In this document: positions 24,391 to 32,221 of the stretch, one piece after another
Numbering within the stretch: position 1 is the stretch's first letter
How the letters are laid out: each line of letters starts with the position of its first letter
Assembly (NCBI RefSeq): GCF_000518765.1
Contig: NZ_JAEF01000006.1
Location: 372,001-436,000, forward strand
Source of the DNA: Ruminococcus flavefaciens ATCC 19208
GTDB lineage: Bacteria; Bacillota; Clostridia; Oscillospirales; Ruminococcaceae
Direction of reading: 5' to 3'
Length of the DNA stretch: 64,000 bases
Made by a program: the position numbers and the translations under genes
Notes under the pieces: generated by a model
What the model saw: only the letters and a program-made list of their open reading frames with translations
Told to the model about the DNA's origin: nothing
The model's database searches: none

Positions 24391-25743
24391 TTACTTTACA
24401 ATATCATCATCTGTGAAAGGATCGCCGCACTCAGGGCAGAACTTAGGAGGATTCTTTGGATCCTCAGGTTCCCAGCCGCACTTGTCGCACTTATAGAGTG
24501 GTGCGCCCTCGGGCTTCTTCTTTCCGCAGTTAGAGCAGAATCTTCCCTTATTAACAGCACCGCAGTCGCAAGTCCAGCCGTCGGGAGTAAGAACTACCGG
24601 CTTAGGCTTTCCGCAGCCTGCACAGAACTTGCCTGTGTTTGTTTCGCCGCATTCACACTTCCATGAATCAGCTGAAGGAGCTGCAGCAGCGCCTGTGGGA
24701 GCAGCAGCCATCTGAGGAGCCTGATTCATCTGGTTCTGCTGAGCCATATTAAAGAGTCCCTGAGCATTCATACCGCCCATCTGCTGTGTCATGCCCATGC
24801 CGAAAAGTCCCATAGCAGCGCCGTTAGGATTATTTGCAGCATTCTGCATAGCCTGAGCCTGAGCTTCAACAAGAGTTGCAGCAGCATTACCGGGATCACG
24901 ATTCCATGCTCTGTCCTCAAATTCCTGAATTCTCTTTGTATCTTCCTCAGAGATAGTAGCGGAATTGATATTTACAGTCCAGAGTTTAAGACCTCTCTTT
25001 TCGCTCCAGATAGGTGCAACTTCTGTCTCGATAGCAGTCTTAACTTCTCTCTGTCTGCCCGGGAGTTCATCGTATCTGATGCCTGATGCAGAGATAGCTG
25101 CAAATGCAGGCTGAAGTGAATCGAGGAACTCGCTCTTGAGCTGATTGTCAAGCTCTGAACGCATATAACGGTCTGTTATGTTACCGCATACATTAACGTA
25201 GAAAAGAACAGGATCAGCGATCTTATATGAATAGATACCATTGCAGCGAACACCTACAGTGAAGCTTCTGCCAAGATCCTGATAAGCCATTCTGAAAGGA
25301 ACAGGGTTCTGAGTACCAAACTTGTTATCAAGCAATTCCTTCATGTTGAAGTAGTAAATTCTCTGATCCTTAGCTGCAGTACCACCGTGCTTGATACGAT
25401 CCCACATTTCTTTGAAAGTCTCCTTGAGACCTGCACCGAAGCTGCTTGAGAAAATACTTGGTGAAGTACCGGTTTCATATTTGTATACGCCTGGCTGTGT
25501 AGCGATCTCGGTTACAACACCCTGATCTACCATTATCATAGCCTGACCTTCATGTACAACGATTCCGCTTCCATCGGAAATAACATTCTCATTTCCCTTT
25601 GTGTTTGAAGAGTGCTTGCCAAGCTGCTTTTTCCCTCTTACAACGAGTACATCTGTTGGAATAGAATCACATACAAAGAATTCCTGCCATGTATCAGCAA
25701 GAGTTTGACTTGCTCCGACGAGAGCTGCCTGAATAAGACCCAT
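24391..25743 (-). CDS. SPFH-domain protein with C-terminal zinc ribbons, YdjI-like
   Basis: A 450-residue SPFH/flotillin-type scaffold. The SPFH region (about 20-290) includes FFVCDSIPTDVLVVRG, the family motif QPGVYKYETG and SFTVGVRCNGIYSYKI. A Gln/Ala/Met-rich linker (about 290-360) follows, then three zinc-ribbon motifs: CECGETNTGKFCAGCG, CDCGAVNKGRFCSNCG and CDKCGWEP...CPECG. This is the arrangement of B. subtilis YdjI, part of the PspA (YdjF) envelope-stress group. AAGGAG precedes the ATG. First gene of a likely three-gene operon. Confidence 0.85.
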   Translation of the reverse strand: MGLIQAALVGASQTLADTWQEFFVCDSIPTDVLVVRGKKQLGKHSSNTKGNENVISDGSGIVVHEGQAMIMVDQGVVTEIATQPGVYKYETGTSPSIFSSSFGAGLKETFKEMWDRIKHGGTAAKDQRIYYFNMKELLDNKFGTQNPVPFRMAYQDLGRSFTVGVRCNGIYSYKIADPVLFYVNVCGNITDRYMRSELDNQLKSEFLDSLQPAFAAISASGIRYDELPGRQREVKTAIETEVAPIWSEKRGLKLWTVNINSATISEEDTKRIQEFEDRAWNRDPGNAAATLVEAQAQAMQNAANNPNGAAMGLFGMGMTQQMGGMNAQGLFNMAQQNQMNQAPQMAAAPTGAAAAPSADSWKCECGETNTGKFCAGCGKPKPVVLTPDGWTCDCGAVNKGRFCSNCGKKKPEGAPLYKCDKCGWEPEDPKNPPKFCPECGDPFTDDDIVK

Positions 25744-25789
25744 AATTATAGCTCCTTTCGGGAAATAATCCCTATAAAATAATATTTAG

Positions 25790-25809
25790 CGAAAAACTTC
25801 TGTTTTTCG
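25790..25809 (-). other. Leader hairpin upstream of the SPFH gene
   Basis: Perfect 8-bp arms CGAAAAAC / GTTTTTCG with a 4-base loop, in the untranslated leader between promoter and start. There is no T-run after it on the minus strand. Confidence 0.4.
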
Positions 25810-25842
25810 TTATATTCATGTCAGTATCCGACTAACATAATA

Positions 25843-25851
25843 ATTATAACA
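25843..25851 (-). promoter_or_regulatory. Extended -10 promoter of the SPFH operon
   Basis: TGTTATAAT on the minus strand, about 100 bases upstream of the start. No good -35 is seen, as expected for an extended -10 promoter. Confidence 0.55.
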
Positions 25852-25925
25852 TATTTCTTATTGAAATGCACTACCCTTTTGTCAATTTTTTATGTTTTTG
25901 AATATATTTTTATTATTTAACAATA

Positions 25926-26267
25926 TTATTCCCAGTTTTTCCATATATCAGGGCAATAACCCAAGGTGGCATTTTTACCGTTTCTGACTACAGGAGTTTT
26001 GATTATTTGTGGATTTTCAAGTATTTTCTCTTCTTTATCTTCATCTGAAAGATAATTAAGAAGCGTCAAAAGTTCTTTATCCTTGCTGTTTTCATTAAGC
26101 AGATTATCTGTACCGCCCAAAGCCTGCTTTATACTGTTGAACTCACCGCGGCTCATACCTTTTTCGTTCATATCTATAAATTGATATTTGATACCGCGCT
26201 CCTTGAAGTATCTTTCTGCTTTTTTTGTGTCAAAACACTTTTTTGTACCGAATATCTGTATATTCAT
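25926..26267 (-). CDS. ArsC/Spx-family thioredoxin-fold protein
   Basis: A 113-residue protein of the arsenate reductase/Spx fold. The N-terminus reads IFGTKKCFDTKKAERYFKERG with a single Cys at position 11, then QFIDMNEKGMSRGEF and the cis-Pro region IIKTPVVRNGKNATLGY. Spx-type regulators use CxxC or a single Cys here, and bacterial ArsC uses the same Cys. Arsenate reduction is not supported by any neighbouring ars gene. It overlaps the stop of the GH3 gene by one base, so it is co-translated with it. Confidence 0.8.
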   Translation of the reverse strand: MNIQIFGTKKCFDTKKAERYFKERGIKYQFIDMNEKGMSRGEFNSIKQALGGTDNLLNENSKDKELLTLLNYLSDEDKEEKILENPQIIKTPVVRNGKNATLGYCPDIWKNWE

Positions 26268-29044
26268 TATTTATCCTCCGAAGCAAATGCTATATCCATA
26301 TTATCAACTGTTTTCGTAAGTTCAAATTCAACACTGTGAAGGTCAAGTCCGTTCTGAGCGAAATACAGTCTGATCGCTGTAAATCTTGAGAAAATAGGCA
26401 GTTCAAGTGAAAACGATACAGGCTTTCCGTTTGTACCGTTCCATGTAAAAGTACCTACTGCCGTACCCATAGCGAACACAGTTACAGGTATCTGTGCAAG
26501 CGGACTTTGTTCTGAAGAAGCTGTGATCGTCATTTTAAAGAAGCCCTCGGTATCAACTGTAAGAGCAAATGAATGATTTGTTCCCTTGACACATTTAACA
26601 TCAGAAAGGTCGATTTTAAGAGTCTTGACAAGATCGTAAAATACCACAGGTTCATCTGATTCGCCCGAATCAGAACCGCGATTGATTATCTCAACTGTAT
26701 CTTCATCACCGATAATTCGCTTCATAGCGTGAGTATGCAAAATGAAATTCAGAATATTAGCTGCATTTCGCTGAAGCTCCGCTCTTGTGAGCGTGCCGTC
26801 CTTCAATGCGTTTTCGATATCCTCGTCTACACAAGAACTGTCAGAGCATACCATGTATACATCATTCTGAGCTTTTGCCATAGGTGCATAGAAATTTCTT
26901 TTTGGCTCTCCGCCTCTGTAATTTACATTTGCCCACCAGTCGGTCATGGTAAATCCATCAAAGCCCCATTCCTCTCGGAGGATTATCGTATTAAGGTCAT
27001 AGTTGCCTGCTGTCCACAAACCGTTTATAGCACCGTAAGTAGTCATAATTGAATCGGCGTTTCCCTCTTTGACTGCTATCTCAAAGCCTTTCAGATATAT
27101 CTCTCTGAGCGCACGTTCAGAAACTACAGAATCAACGAAATGACGATTTGTTTCCTGATTGTTGGCACAGAAATGCTTGATCGTTCCTGTTACACCGACT
27201 TTATGCAGTCCCTTTAATTCGGAAGCAGCCATTTTGCCTGTAAGGAAAGGATCTTCCGAGAAATACTCGAAATTTCTTCCGTTCAGGGGGTGACGATGTA
27301 TATTCATTCCGGGACCAAGCAGACAATCTACCTTGTTTGCTATCATCTCTGTTCCCGTGAATTCAAAAAGCTCTTTTGCAAGCTCAGTGTTGAATGTTGA
27401 TGCAATAAGTGTTCCATTGGGCAGGCTAAAAGCTTTAGTTCCGCAGTCAAGTCTCATTCCAGACGGTCCATCGGAACAACAGCCGGCAGGTACGCCCAAA
27501 GCAGTAAGTGAATTGGAAACGCCGCCAAATGCGGATGCAGTACCCGCTGTTACGCGCGGACTTCCCATTCCTTCACCTCTGATGATGCATGACAAATCGT
27601 AGTCGCTGAGCTGAGCGATAAAATCATTCATTGATTTCTTCCCGCTCAGAACATCTGCAAGCTTTATTCCTTTATCTCCTGTATACTCGATCTCCTTAGG
27701 AATACGCTCAGCAATACGTTTTGCTTCATCAACTTCACTTACAGGGACATTTTCCATACAATAAACGATACTATTATTTTTTTCACAAGCTTTAAAACGC
27801 TCAAATTCTATAACAGGAGCAAGAGCCTGCGAGCATTTTTCAATAATCTGATCTTCAGTAATATTAAAGCTGTACGCTAATTCTGGGCTTCTTACATCGT
27901 TTCCAATATAGAATTTGTAACTTCCACTTTCAAGCAGCCAGCAGAAACGATTACCTGTTATTCCACTGTCATCATAAGATGCAATATCACGTTTTGATAT
28001 CTTTAACGTTACAGTCTCAGTCTCATTTGGTGCAAGTTCAGATGTTTTTGTAAAACCGCAAAGTACTCTTGAAGCTTTTCCAAGCTTACCTTGTGGAGCT
28101 TCACAATATACCTGCACTACTTCCTTGCCCTTATAATTACCTGTATTTTTTACTTTAACTGTAACAATAATTTCATTTCCTGTGCGTTCAGCTTTATCAA
28201 ATGAAATATCAAAAGTAGTGTATGAAAGTCCGTAACCGAAAGGATAAAGAACTCTGTCCTTTGCAAAAGTCTCGAACCAGCGATATCCTACAAAAATATC
28301 CTCCGTATAACGATCGCATTTCTTGTCGCCGAAATACTTATCCGACGGATAATCAGTCACTTTATAAGCAATAGTATCAGGAAGTTTGCCTGACGGACTT
28401 ACTTTTCCTGTAAGAACATCTGCTGTACCGGTGCCACCTGTCATACCGCCCTGCCATACATATAATAATGCGTCAGGCTTGCAGTCAAGTATATCCTGTA
28501 AGTCAATAAGTCCGCCTACATTGAGCAGAACTATGACTTTATTGAAATGCTTTCGCACTTTTTTCAGCATATCCTTTTCGTTATCTGTAAGGAGGTATGA
28601 ACCTGCTTCAATACGTGCATCCTGCTCTTCTCCTGCCGTTCTGCCAATTATAACGATAGCTTTATTACTTGAAGAAGCAGCTTTCTTTACAACATCGTCA
28701 TCAAGAGGCATTTCTTTCTGTGACCACGGTTCTCCGCCCCAACCGCTTCCCTGATCGAATGGATTTTCTTCGTCCCATTTGCGATAAATTCCGAGAAGTT
28801 CCTGATCAATATTTACTCCTGCCTCAATGAGTCCGTCAACTATGCCGGTAACCTTTGAAACATTTACCATACCTCCTGAGCCTGTTCCGCTTTTATAGTA
28901 ATGGAGCTGAATACGTCCGAATACCGAAACAGCATCATCAACTCCGAGTGGAAGAGCGTTATTGTTTTCGAGCATGACAATACCCTCTGCAACAGTCTGT
29001 ACAGCTTTTTCGATGTATTTATTCCAGTCAAGTACTCTTTTCAT
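26267..29044 (-). CDS. GH3 beta-glucosidase with permuted domain order
   Basis: A 925-residue, apparently cytoplasmic glycosidase (no signal peptide), probably splitting cellodextrins or cellobiose taken up after cellulose breakdown. The usual GH3 order is reversed. The alpha/beta sandwich domain comes first (KSGTGSGGMV, GRTAGEEQDARIE), then the fibronectin-III-like domain (about 280-400), then the TIM barrel (about 450-800) with SDGPSGMRLD, GPGMNIHRHPLNGRNFEYFSEDP, KHFCANNQETNR and the nucleophile Asp702 in TMTDWWANV. A C-terminal beta region follows. Similar permuted enzymes are known from Ruminococcus and Butyrivibrio. It leads a two-gene unit with the Spx/ArsC-like gene. Confidence 0.93.
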   Translation of the reverse strand: MKRVLDWNKYIEKAVQTVAEGIVMLENNNALPLGVDDAVSVFGRIQLHYYKSGTGSGGMVNVSKVTGIVDGLIEAGVNIDQELLGIYRKWDEENPFDQGSGWGGEPWSQKEMPLDDDVVKKAASSSNKAIVIIGRTAGEEQDARIEAGSYLLTDNEKDMLKKVRKHFNKVIVLLNVGGLIDLQDILDCKPDALLYVWQGGMTGGTGTADVLTGKVSPSGKLPDTIAYKVTDYPSDKYFGDKKCDRYTEDIFVGYRWFETFAKDRVLYPFGYGLSYTTFDISFDKAERTGNEIIVTVKVKNTGNYKGKEVVQVYCEAPQGKLGKASRVLCGFTKTSELAPNETETVTLKISKRDIASYDDSGITGNRFCWLLESGSYKFYIGNDVRSPELAYSFNITEDQIIEKCSQALAPVIEFERFKACEKNNSIVYCMENVPVSEVDEAKRIAERIPKEIEYTGDKGIKLADVLSGKKSMNDFIAQLSDYDLSCIIRGEGMGSPRVTAGTASAFGGVSNSLTALGVPAGCCSDGPSGMRLDCGTKAFSLPNGTLIASTFNTELAKELFEFTGTEMIANKVDCLLGPGMNIHRHPLNGRNFEYFSEDPFLTGKMAASELKGLHKVGVTGTIKHFCANNQETNRHFVDSVVSERALREIYLKGFEIAVKEGNADSIMTTYGAINGLWTAGNYDLNTIILREEWGFDGFTMTDWWANVNYRGGEPKRNFYAPMAKAQNDVYMVCSDSSCVDEDIENALKDGTLTRAELQRNAANILNFILHTHAMKRIIGDEDTVEIINRGSDSGESDEPVVFYDLVKTLKIDLSDVKCVKGTNHSFALTVDTEGFFKMTITASSEQSPLAQIPVTVFAMGTAVGTFTWNGTNGKPVSFSLELPIFSRFTAIRLYFAQNGLDLHSVEFELTKTVDNMDIAFASEDK

Positions 29045-29154
29045 AATGATTACCTCGCAATATCAGAATTAATAATAACATTATATCAATTATTTCTCTA
29101 AAATGCAAGTGTTTTGTCATAAATACACAAAAAAGTAACAATATATGACATACA

Positions 29155-29183
29155 AAAGAAAAAGCAGTTCAATCTGAACTGCT
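29155..29183 (-). terminator. Terminator overlapping the end of the Spo0A_C gene
   Basis: Stem AGCAGTTCA / TGAACTGCT followed on the minus strand by TTTTCTTTTG. The left half of the RNA stem is made of the last codons of the gene (Ser-Ser-Asp-stop), so the terminator is partly coding. Confidence 0.75.
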
Positions 29184-29549
29184 ATCTTCTTCATTCTCTT
29201 TCATAGTTATGCGTATCCATTCAGCAACAGTAGATATAAATACAGAATTAGTCGGTATATCATTAGTGCTCTGTAATGTATTCATAAATATCAATTCTGC
29301 AAGATCGTTATTATGTCTGTGCCAACCTGTTTTTATAGCGTGTCTTACTGCTCTTTCTATTGATGCTTCTGTAGTGTTATACTCCTTAGCTATCTTCATA
29401 TAGATATCCTTATTGAATGAGATATTTTTATTGTCCGAAGTAACACAAATGAAAATGCCCTCACGTAAATAGCGATAGCCTTTAATATTGGGAGAAATAC
29501 CAAGATTAAGTAATGTTTTTACTATTACCCCTTCAACACTTTGTTTCAA
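29169..29549 (-). CDS. Stand-alone Spo0A C-terminal DNA-binding domain protein
   Basis: A 126-residue transcription regulator made only of the Spo0A effector domain, without the phospho-receiver. It matches the domain through LLNLGISPNIKGYRYLREGI, KDIYMKIAKEYNTTEASIERAVRHAIKTGWHR (the recognition helix region) and VFISTVAEWIRI. The frame runs up to a TTG at 29627 that has no ribosome binding site. The TTG at 29549 has AAAGGA 11 bases upstream and starts just before the domain, so it is preferred. A strong 0A box lies upstream (29806-29817). Confidence 0.78.
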   Translation of the reverse strand: MKQSVEGVIVKTLLNLGISPNIKGYRYLREGIFICVTSDNKNISFNKDIYMKIAKEYNTTEASIERAVRHAIKTGWHRHNNDLAELIFMNTLQSTNDIPTNSVFISTVAEWIRITMKENEEDSSSD

Positions 29550-29749
29550 TGTTAAATACGTCCTTTCGAGTGTATACGTTAATGTCTGCTCAAAAACTAA
29601 AACAGTTTTATATATGCTGTTTTTCAACTAAAATGTGAATCGAGCATGACACAATGAAATTTGATGCGAAAAATTTCTTTATAATCAAAAAATCTCGCTT
29701 CCCAATTGTCATCAAAAAACTATTGATGGAATTTATTGGGTACATATTA

Positions 29750-29758
29750 ATTATAACA
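29750..29758 (-). promoter_or_regulatory. Extended -10 promoter of the Spo0A_C gene
   Basis: TGTTATAAT on the minus strand, within a 9-bp inverted repeat (TATAACATA at 29752-29760, TATGTTATA at 29772-29780). The right arm forms an extended -10-like TGTTATAGT facing the other way. It implies a leader of about 190 bases. Confidence 0.5.
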
Positions 29759-29805
29759 TATTTTTCCTAATTATGTTATAGTATATTTCGTCGTCTTATG
29801 ACGTA

Positions 29806-29817
29806 TTTTGTCGAAAT
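29806..29817. promoter_or_regulatory. Spo0A-box-like site
   Basis: TTTTGTCGAAAT matches the 0A box consensus TTTTGTCRAAA in full. It is centred about 65-70 bases upstream of the predicted start of the Spo0A_C transcript, a usual activator position. Confidence 0.55.
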
Positions 29818-29830
29818 CTGTGTGTTGAAT

Positions 29831-29858
29831 AAAAAAGAGCAGCTTTCGCTGCTCTTTT
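29831..29858 (-). terminator. Terminator of the acyl-CoA ligase gene
   Basis: Stem AAAAGAGCAGC / GCTGCTCTTTT around a GAAA-type loop (minus strand), then TTATT. A few bases past the stop codon; works on both strands. Confidence 0.85.
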
Positions 29859-29860
29859 GA

Positions 29861-31495
29861 TCAGTTTTTTATTTGTGTTGCAACAAGACTTTCTCCACAG
29901 TAAATTGAACGAAGCTTTGGCTTTTCGATCTTTCCTGTAGGATTTCTCGGAACATCTGCAAAGATGATCTTATGAGGTCTCTTGTATCTCGGAAGCTTCT
30001 GACAGAATGCAGTTATTTCCTCTTCTGTACAGCTGTGATCTTCCTTTATTGATATGATAGCTGCGGCTATTTCACCGAGTCTCTTGTCAGGGAGTCCTAT
30101 AACAGCAACGTCCTTGATAGCAGGATGGCTTCTGAGGAAGTCCTCAATCTGAACAGGATAAAGGTTTTCGCCGCCGCTGATGATAACATCTTTTTTACGG
30201 TCTACAAGGTAAATAAATCCATCTTCATCTTCCTGAGCCATATCACCTGTATAAAGCCAGCCGTCCTTCAATGTTTCGGCAGTTGCCTTTTCATCACGGT
30301 AGTAGCATTTCATAACTCCCGGACCTTTAACAAGAAGCTCGCCTACCTGTCCGCGCTCGACTTCTTTACCGTTTTCATCAGCTATTCTGACTTCCCAGCC
30401 GAAGCCTGCTTTTCCTATTGCGCCGACTTTGTGTATATTCTCAACTCCGAGATGAACACAGCCTGGTCCGATAGACTCGCTGAGACCGTAATTTGTGTCA
30501 TACTGATGCTTAGGAAATACCTTTTTCCAACGCGAAATAAGCGATGGAGGAACGGGCTGAGCACCTATATGCATAAGTCTCCACTGATCAAGATCATATT
30601 TGTCAAGCTCTATCTCTCCACGGTCGATGGCATCAAGTATATCCTGTGCCCACGGAACAAGAAGCCATACTATCGTACAGCCTTCATTGGAAACAGTTTC
30701 TATTATTGACTTTGGCTTTACACCCTTAAGGAGAACAGCCTTACTTCCCGAGTAAAGGCTTCCGAACCAGTGCATTTTTGCTCCCGTATGATAAAGAGGC
30801 GGTATGCAGAGGAAAACATCATCTCTTGTCTGACCGTGATGATTCTGCTCGACCTTAGCTGAATGCATCAGGCTTGTGTGATCGTGCAGTATAGCCTTCG
30901 GGAAACCTGTAGTTCCTGACGAGAAGTATATTGCAGCATTGTCGTCATCTGATATTTTTACATCAGGAGCTATACTTGTACAGTTAGCAACAAGGCTGTC
31001 ATAATGCTCGGCAAATGAAGGACATCCTTCACCAACATAGAATAAAAGTCTGTTTTTGCTTATCTCGTCTGCTATCTCCTCTATTCTTCCGATAAACTCC
31101 GGCCCAAACATAAGGATATCAACTTCTGCAAGATCAAGACAGTATTTTATCTCATCGGCAGTATATCTGAAATTAAGCGGTACAGCCATAGCACCTGCTT
31201 TGAGTATTCCGAAATATATCGGGAGCCATTCAAGACAGTTCATAAGAAGTATTCCGACTTTATCGCCTTTTTTTACTCCTCTTTCAAGAAGCATATTGGC
31301 AAAACGGTTAGCCTTTTCGTCAAAGACCTTCCATGTTATCTCTCGTCTGTAATGACATTCGGGATTTGGTTCTATAAGTTCATATTCTTTCCATGTTATA
31401 CGTCTTACTTCGGTTATCTCGGGATTTACCTCAACGAGAGCAACGTCGTTACCGTATAACTTTGCGTTTTTTTCAAGTAATTCTGTTATAGGCAT
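29861..31495 (-). CDS. AMP-dependent acyl-CoA ligase
   Basis: Activates a carboxylic acid as acyl-AMP and transfers it to CoA; chain length cannot be told. The 544 residues contain the P-loop-like YFSSGTTGFPKAILHD, YGLSESIGPG, the hinge region GWLYTGDMAQEDEDGFIYLVDRKKDVI, GGENLYPVQIEDFL and the catalytic Lys in RNPTGKIEK. Near the N-terminus a segment of about 20 residues is imperfectly repeated (NPE...RRITWKEYE and NPE...REITWKVFDEK). The ATG at 31495 has AAAGGATC upstream. Single gene with its own promoter and terminator. Confidence 0.9.
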   Translation of the reverse strand: MPITELLEKNAKLYGNDVALVEVNPEITEVRRITWKEYELIEPNPECHYRREITWKVFDEKANRFANMLLERGVKKGDKVGILLMNCLEWLPIYFGILKAGAMAVPLNFRYTADEIKYCLDLAEVDILMFGPEFIGRIEEIADEISKNRLLFYVGEGCPSFAEHYDSLVANCTSIAPDVKISDDDNAAIYFSSGTTGFPKAILHDHTSLMHSAKVEQNHHGQTRDDVFLCIPPLYHTGAKMHWFGSLYSGSKAVLLKGVKPKSIIETVSNEGCTIVWLLVPWAQDILDAIDRGEIELDKYDLDQWRLMHIGAQPVPPSLISRWKKVFPKHQYDTNYGLSESIGPGCVHLGVENIHKVGAIGKAGFGWEVRIADENGKEVERGQVGELLVKGPGVMKCYYRDEKATAETLKDGWLYTGDMAQEDEDGFIYLVDRKKDVIISGGENLYPVQIEDFLRSHPAIKDVAVIGLPDKRLGEIAAAIISIKEDHSCTEEEITAFCQKLPRYKRPHKIIFADVPRNPTGKIEKPKLRSIYCGESLVATQIKN

Positions 31496-31576
31496 TATTA
31501 TGATCCTTTCTGCTTGCATGAAATAATGACTTTTGCATTTAAAAGTCAAAAAGCTGCAAAGCAATAAACTATCTAT

Positions 31577-31605
31577 ATTTTATCACAAAAAAGTGAAAAA
31601 GTAAA
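31577..31605 (-). promoter_or_regulatory. Promoter of the acyl-CoA ligase gene
   Basis: TTTACT, 17-bp spacer, TAAAAT with extended TG (TGATAAAAT). The leader carries a GACTTTT / AAAAGTC hairpin (31528-31547). Confidence 0.6.
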
Positions 31606-31663
31606 TACTATTTCTATGTTTTATTAACCAAATTGAAATACACTTTTTACAGCACTTTGCATA

Positions 31664-31698
31664 AACAAAGGCACATCATATTATGATGTGCCTTTGTT
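31664..31698 (-). terminator. Terminator of the zinc-ribbon gene
   Basis: Very long perfect stem, about 17 bp (AACAAAGGCACATCATA and its complement), at the gene end. The T-tail TTTGTTTAT lies partly in the stem. Confidence 0.7.
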
Positions 31699-31699
31699 A

Positions 31700-32158
31700 T
31701 CAATCCTTAGCCTCATCAGAAGTGAAAACTTCTTCAGTGGGCTCTTCAACAACTTCTGCCTCAACAGTTTCTACTGTGTCATTTTCATTCACTTTAGTAC
31801 CGCATTTATCGCAGAAGAGCTGATCTTTACTGATCTGTGCGCCGCAGTTGACGCAGAACATTTTATCTTCAAGAGACATGAGAACAGCTTTAAGATCATT
31901 AAGCTTATCATTTTTTTCCTTGATGTCAGTGATAGTAGATGCATATTCGCTCTCAGGATCATTGCCTATCTTTTCAAATAAAGCTTTACCAAGCTCTATG
32001 TAATCAGCATTGATGTCTGCTTCGATATGCGCAATATCACGTTTTACCTTGTTTTTTTCTGCAAATTTTTTTGAATTGCTGGATACTGTTTTAGCTCCGC
32101 GCTCAACCGACTCGCCTACTTTGCCGGCAAAACCTTTTACTGAATCAACAAAACCCAT
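31700..32158 (-). CDS. Zinc-ribbon protein of unknown function
   Basis: A 152-residue soluble protein: an N-terminal amphipathic region (MGFVDSVKGFAGKVGESVERG), a helical coiled-coil-like middle (about 30-95) and a zinc ribbon with Cys102, Cys105, Cys116 and Cys119 (CVNCG...CDKCG), then an acidic Glu/Val-rich tail. The N-terminal pattern resembles small membrane-associating proteins that pair with a zinc ribbon. It has a promoter that overlaps the stop of the upstream gene, so it can be expressed alone. Confidence 0.7.
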   Translation of the reverse strand: MGFVDSVKGFAGKVGESVERGAKTVSSNSKKFAEKNKVKRDIAHIEADINADYIELGKALFEKIGNDPESEYASTITDIKEKNDKLNDLKAVLMSLEDKMFCVNCGAQISKDQLFCDKCGTKVNENDTVETVEAEVVEEPTEEVFTSDEAKD

Positions 32159-32192
32159 AACAATGACCTCCTGTATATAAATTTATATTCTT

Positions 32193-32221
32193 ATTTTATC
32201 ACAGTAAAAACGCAGAGTCAA
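32193..32221 (-). promoter_or_regulatory. Promoter of the zinc-ribbon gene
   Basis: TTGACT, 17-bp spacer, TAAAAT with extended TG (TGATAAAAT). The -35 overlaps the stop codon of the nucleoside phosphorylase gene. Confidence 0.7.

Noticed and set aside
29752..29780. Inverted repeat as a terminator
   Set aside because: The stem is AT-only, with an 11-base loop and no T-run; it overlaps promoter-like sequences instead.
30125..30709. Plus-strand open frame of 194 codons
   Set aside because: Antisense shadow inside the acyl-CoA ligase gene; no ribosome binding site or family.
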